Positions 61,871-64,000 of a DNA stretch of 64,000 bases are shown here, piece by piece. Position 1 is the stretch's first letter. Each line of letters opens with the position of its first letter. Both the position numbers and the translations under genes were made by a program. This DNA is from Epiperipatus broadwayi (lineage: Eukaryota; Onychophora; Udeonychophora; Euonychophora; Peripatidae), in NCBI GenBank assembly GCA_028023455.1, contig JAQFVV010000112.1:930001-994000 (forward strand), read 5' to 3'. The notes beneath the pieces are model-generated. The model was not told the origin of the DNA, searched no databases, and was given only the letters and a program-made list of their open reading frames with translations.

Positions 61871-62293
61871 TCTCCATGTGTATAAAAGAAAATATAAACA
61901 TACATAACACAAACATACAATTATTTAACTCTTGTTGAAATTTAGTTCATAAGTCGTGTCATTAACAAGAAAATGATTTTCCAATTGATTAGAAAGTTGA
62001 AGACTTTCTTTAAGCATTTTTGCTGTGAAACGAACAGGTTACACTTCTGTTTCATTATCTTTTTCTAAATCTTCTAAGGTATCTAAATTTATTGCCAAAC
62101 CTTTTTCCAACAGGCATTTAAAGTATGTAAAATTTAATATATGTATATAAAACAGGGAAATCCCGATTTTAAATGAAATATAAACTTCTTTATCACATAA
62201 AAGAAAACCACATAAAAAGATATTAAGAAGAAACATGAATTGCATAACTTCAAAATCGCATTAAAAAAATCCGCATAAAATGAGACTCGGGTG

Positions 62294-64000
62294 TATACAT
62301 CCGCTTCCATATATCAGACCATTATGCTCGAATATATCTAAGAGAACACAAGCTCTATAACTGTATTATGACTAAGGGATGATGCAATATAATAATCTAA
62401 CAACCATTTAGAATTATGTCACTGGAATAATTTTTATAATGAAATATAAGTTTAATAACTATTTTAAAAAAATGAAATTAAGGTCTCTAAAATAAGGCTA
62501 TACACATAAGTTTTCTGATATTGATTAATATACATAAATAAAACAATCACATTTGTGATTTACAAAATTCAAGTTATTACATTGATTTACAGTATATTCA
62601 TATAAAACATATATATCTACATGCTGTATAATTTCTGGACATATTTGAATAGTGATAACATAATTATAAAAATTTTAAGTTACATAAAAATATTATAAAG
62701 GATTAAAATTAACTATACATGTCTATCTGACACGCATTGATATATGCACACAGACACATGGCATAATAATTTCTAGATATATTTGAATTGTCATATACAA
62801 ACAAAATTTAATTAAAATTTTACATAAGTATATGTGTGTATTTGCGCACTGACATTTACAATATATTTTAATTTAACATAATAAAAAAATATTTTTCATA
62901 ATTAATTCAGTATTGAAAGTACATAAAAAAATATGAATCGTGTTGTTTAATTCTTTCATAACAGTTTAATATCTTTTTTTTCTTAAAATATCAATTTCTT
63001 GACTGCTGATAAAAGCTAAATCCTCTAGCAGTATATTTTATTATTTAATACTTTTTGATAGATTATTCTAAAAAGATTTGTTTTAGATTTCTTCCTTTTA
63101 AAAAAAAATAGAATCAGCCTTTGACAGATTATGTTAATTAAGAATGATATAGAATTGTCTATCCTTTACTTTTTGGATTTATTTTTTTTTTTACTTAAGC
63201 AAAATTATTTACATTTGTTTAACTTTTAAAATGTCTCCTTTTTTTTAATAAATGGAAAATAAAATCATTTTATATATCTCTAACTTTTAAAATGTCATTT
63301 CATACCAAAGAAATCATTTAAAAAATATCAGTGTTGATATACATATCATCACCACAGGTCACATTTAACTAGTCATAATGTCTTTAAATTAAATATAGAA
63401 ATTTTAAGATGTCTTTTAAATAAATTATTTAAAAACAATTCATTTTTGTATATACGTTTATCAGTACCTCTCTGCATATAGACACAACAGCATACTTATT
63501 AAGCTGATGGGATTCTTTTGGTGATTTGGTCAGTCTGGGATAGGCATAGTCCAAGTAATTTGGTCTGCAGTGATCTCCTTTCTGTCTAGGATTGTTCCAG
63601 GCAAGGTAGCTGTTTTCTTGGAACACATTTGTAGCTATGAATTACAAAGAAGTTGACTCTTTTTTGCCTCTAGGTGAATTCAAACTCCACCATTGTGAAC
63701 TGCTTTCTTGCATTCTTACATGTTCATGGGAGCTCTGTATAACTGCTAGCCAATTCTGCTGGTCAGCTATTCTGCTACAGCTACCAACTAAAATATTAAT
63801 TAAAAAACTACTAGCCAAACTGTTCTAATCTTTTTATCAATTATTTTATAAGTCAGCTGATGGGTGACAAAAACACATCAAAAATTGTTTTCAGTTACAA
63901 ACTTTTTCTTATTTCTCTTGATTAAAAACAATTTCAATCCTTTCCAAAGCACGTTTAATTAAAAGCTATTTTTTGAAATTTTATTAAAGTGTAATCTACA
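62294..64000. other. Intron 4 continuation, nothing recognised
   Basis: AT-rich. The block 63440-63830 is GC-richer and has two short open frames on opposite strands (63429-63626 minus, 63637-63828 plus) without recognisable domains. I looked here for the next bystin exon (the family continues after SNWEQ with a stretch containing a Tyr-x-Thr-Glu-Pro-like motif) and did not find it. Confidence 0.4.

Larger units (their letters stand above)
60908..61892 (+). mobile_element. Nested Penelope-like element fragment with inverted ends
   Basis: Bounded by perfect 17 bp inverted repeats, TTTTCTTTTATACACAT (60908-60924) and ATGTGTATAAAAGAAAA (61876-61892). Inside lies a GIY-YIG endonuclease fragment, followed by an inverted/tandem repeat region (61645-61870) built from TTACAAGTAAAAATATTTGA and its complement. 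Penelope-like elements carry a reverse transcriptase followed by a C-terminal GIY-YIG nuclease and often have inverted or tandem terminal repeats. Here the reverse transcriptase is missing, so this is a 5'-truncated copy. Confidence 0.7.
60296..62293. mobile_element. Second pogo/Tigger-like element, about 2 kb, with nested insertion
   Basis: Left end TACCTGGGTCTTGTTTTATG and right end CCGCATAAAATGAGACTCGG then GTG match the ends of the 28.2 kb MITE, including the AAATCGCATAAAA subterminal repeats and flanking TA. The left 430 bp follow the smaller copy up to GTGTTAATGGTTTTCTG, then the interior diverges. It contains a Penelope-like fragment bounded by inverted repeats (60908-61892). The segment 62039-62245 holds a 68-codon minus-strand frame (ending LDTLEDLEKDNETEV) that could be a transposase scrap, but I do not recognise it. 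Confidence 0.75.

Noticed and set aside
63429-63828. Opposite-strand open frames near the window end as a further bystin exon or another gene
   Set aside because: Neither translation matches the bystin domain that should follow SNWEQ, and no other family is recognised.

Overview
This is an AT-rich animal genomic window. It holds one recognisable cellular gene, and most of the rest is transposable-element sequence in various states of decay. The gene is the 5' half of bystin (BYSL, yeast Enp1), a 40S ribosome-biogenesis factor, on the + strand. Four coding exons (16101-16235, 29331-29416, 55072-55201, 58397-58672) join in frame into 209 codons, with GT-AG introns of about 13.1, 25.7 and 3.2 kb. 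The C-terminal half is not found before the window ends, so it presumably lies downstream. Large introns, a TTAGGG-type interstitial repeat, APE-type LINE, Penelope-like, hAT and pogo/Tigger-like elements, and long-LTR remnants suit a large, repeat-rich invertebrate genome. A mollusc, possibly a cephalopod, is my guess, but the sequence alone does not prove it.

Region 1-16.1 kb, upstream of the gene: a 1.1 kb long-inverted-repeat element containing a telomere-like tract (456-1587), a 540 bp GATA/GGAT/GGTA microsatellite, two hairpin elements (3.75-4.43 kb), a 423 bp hAT-type MITE with an 8 bp target duplication, and a 4.3 kb LINE on the minus strand (9.0-13.3 kb). The LINE has recognisable ORF1 (coiled coil plus SGNH/GDSL esterase) and ORF2 (APE endonuclease, reverse transcriptase, C-terminal Cys/His knuckle). 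It is 5'-truncated and broken by several single-base frameshifts. A second, older fragment of the same family lies just beyond its 3' end.

Region 16.1-58.7 kb, the bystin exons and introns. Intron 1 carries a degenerate direct repeat, a 530 bp foldback element, a hAT MITE and a Tigger-like MITE. Intron 2 carries a possible integrase scrap, a long LTR-like block with internal tandem repeats (31.7-34.7 kb), a dispersed 1 kb repeat whose relative lies in intron 3, a foldback element and a third hAT MITE. It also holds a tandem LTR-internal-LTR-internal-LTR array (41.1-47.1 kb) of a non-coding long-LTR retroelement on the minus strand with a tRNA-Lys-type primer binding site, plus a solo copy of the same LTR at 51.4-53.5 kb. 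That solo LTR is flanked by a nearly identical 0.51 kb direct duplication. Intron 3 holds a relative of the intron 2 repeat and a foldback element.

Region 58.7-64 kb: the start of intron 4, with a second Tigger-like element (60.3-62.3 kb) that contains a nested, frameshifted Penelope-like GIY-YIG endonuclease fragment. No RNA gene, CRISPR array or prokaryotic feature was seen. The most novel features are the long-LTR/short-internal retroelement array, the solo LTR bracketed by a 0.51 kb duplication, and the Penelope-in-Tigger nest.
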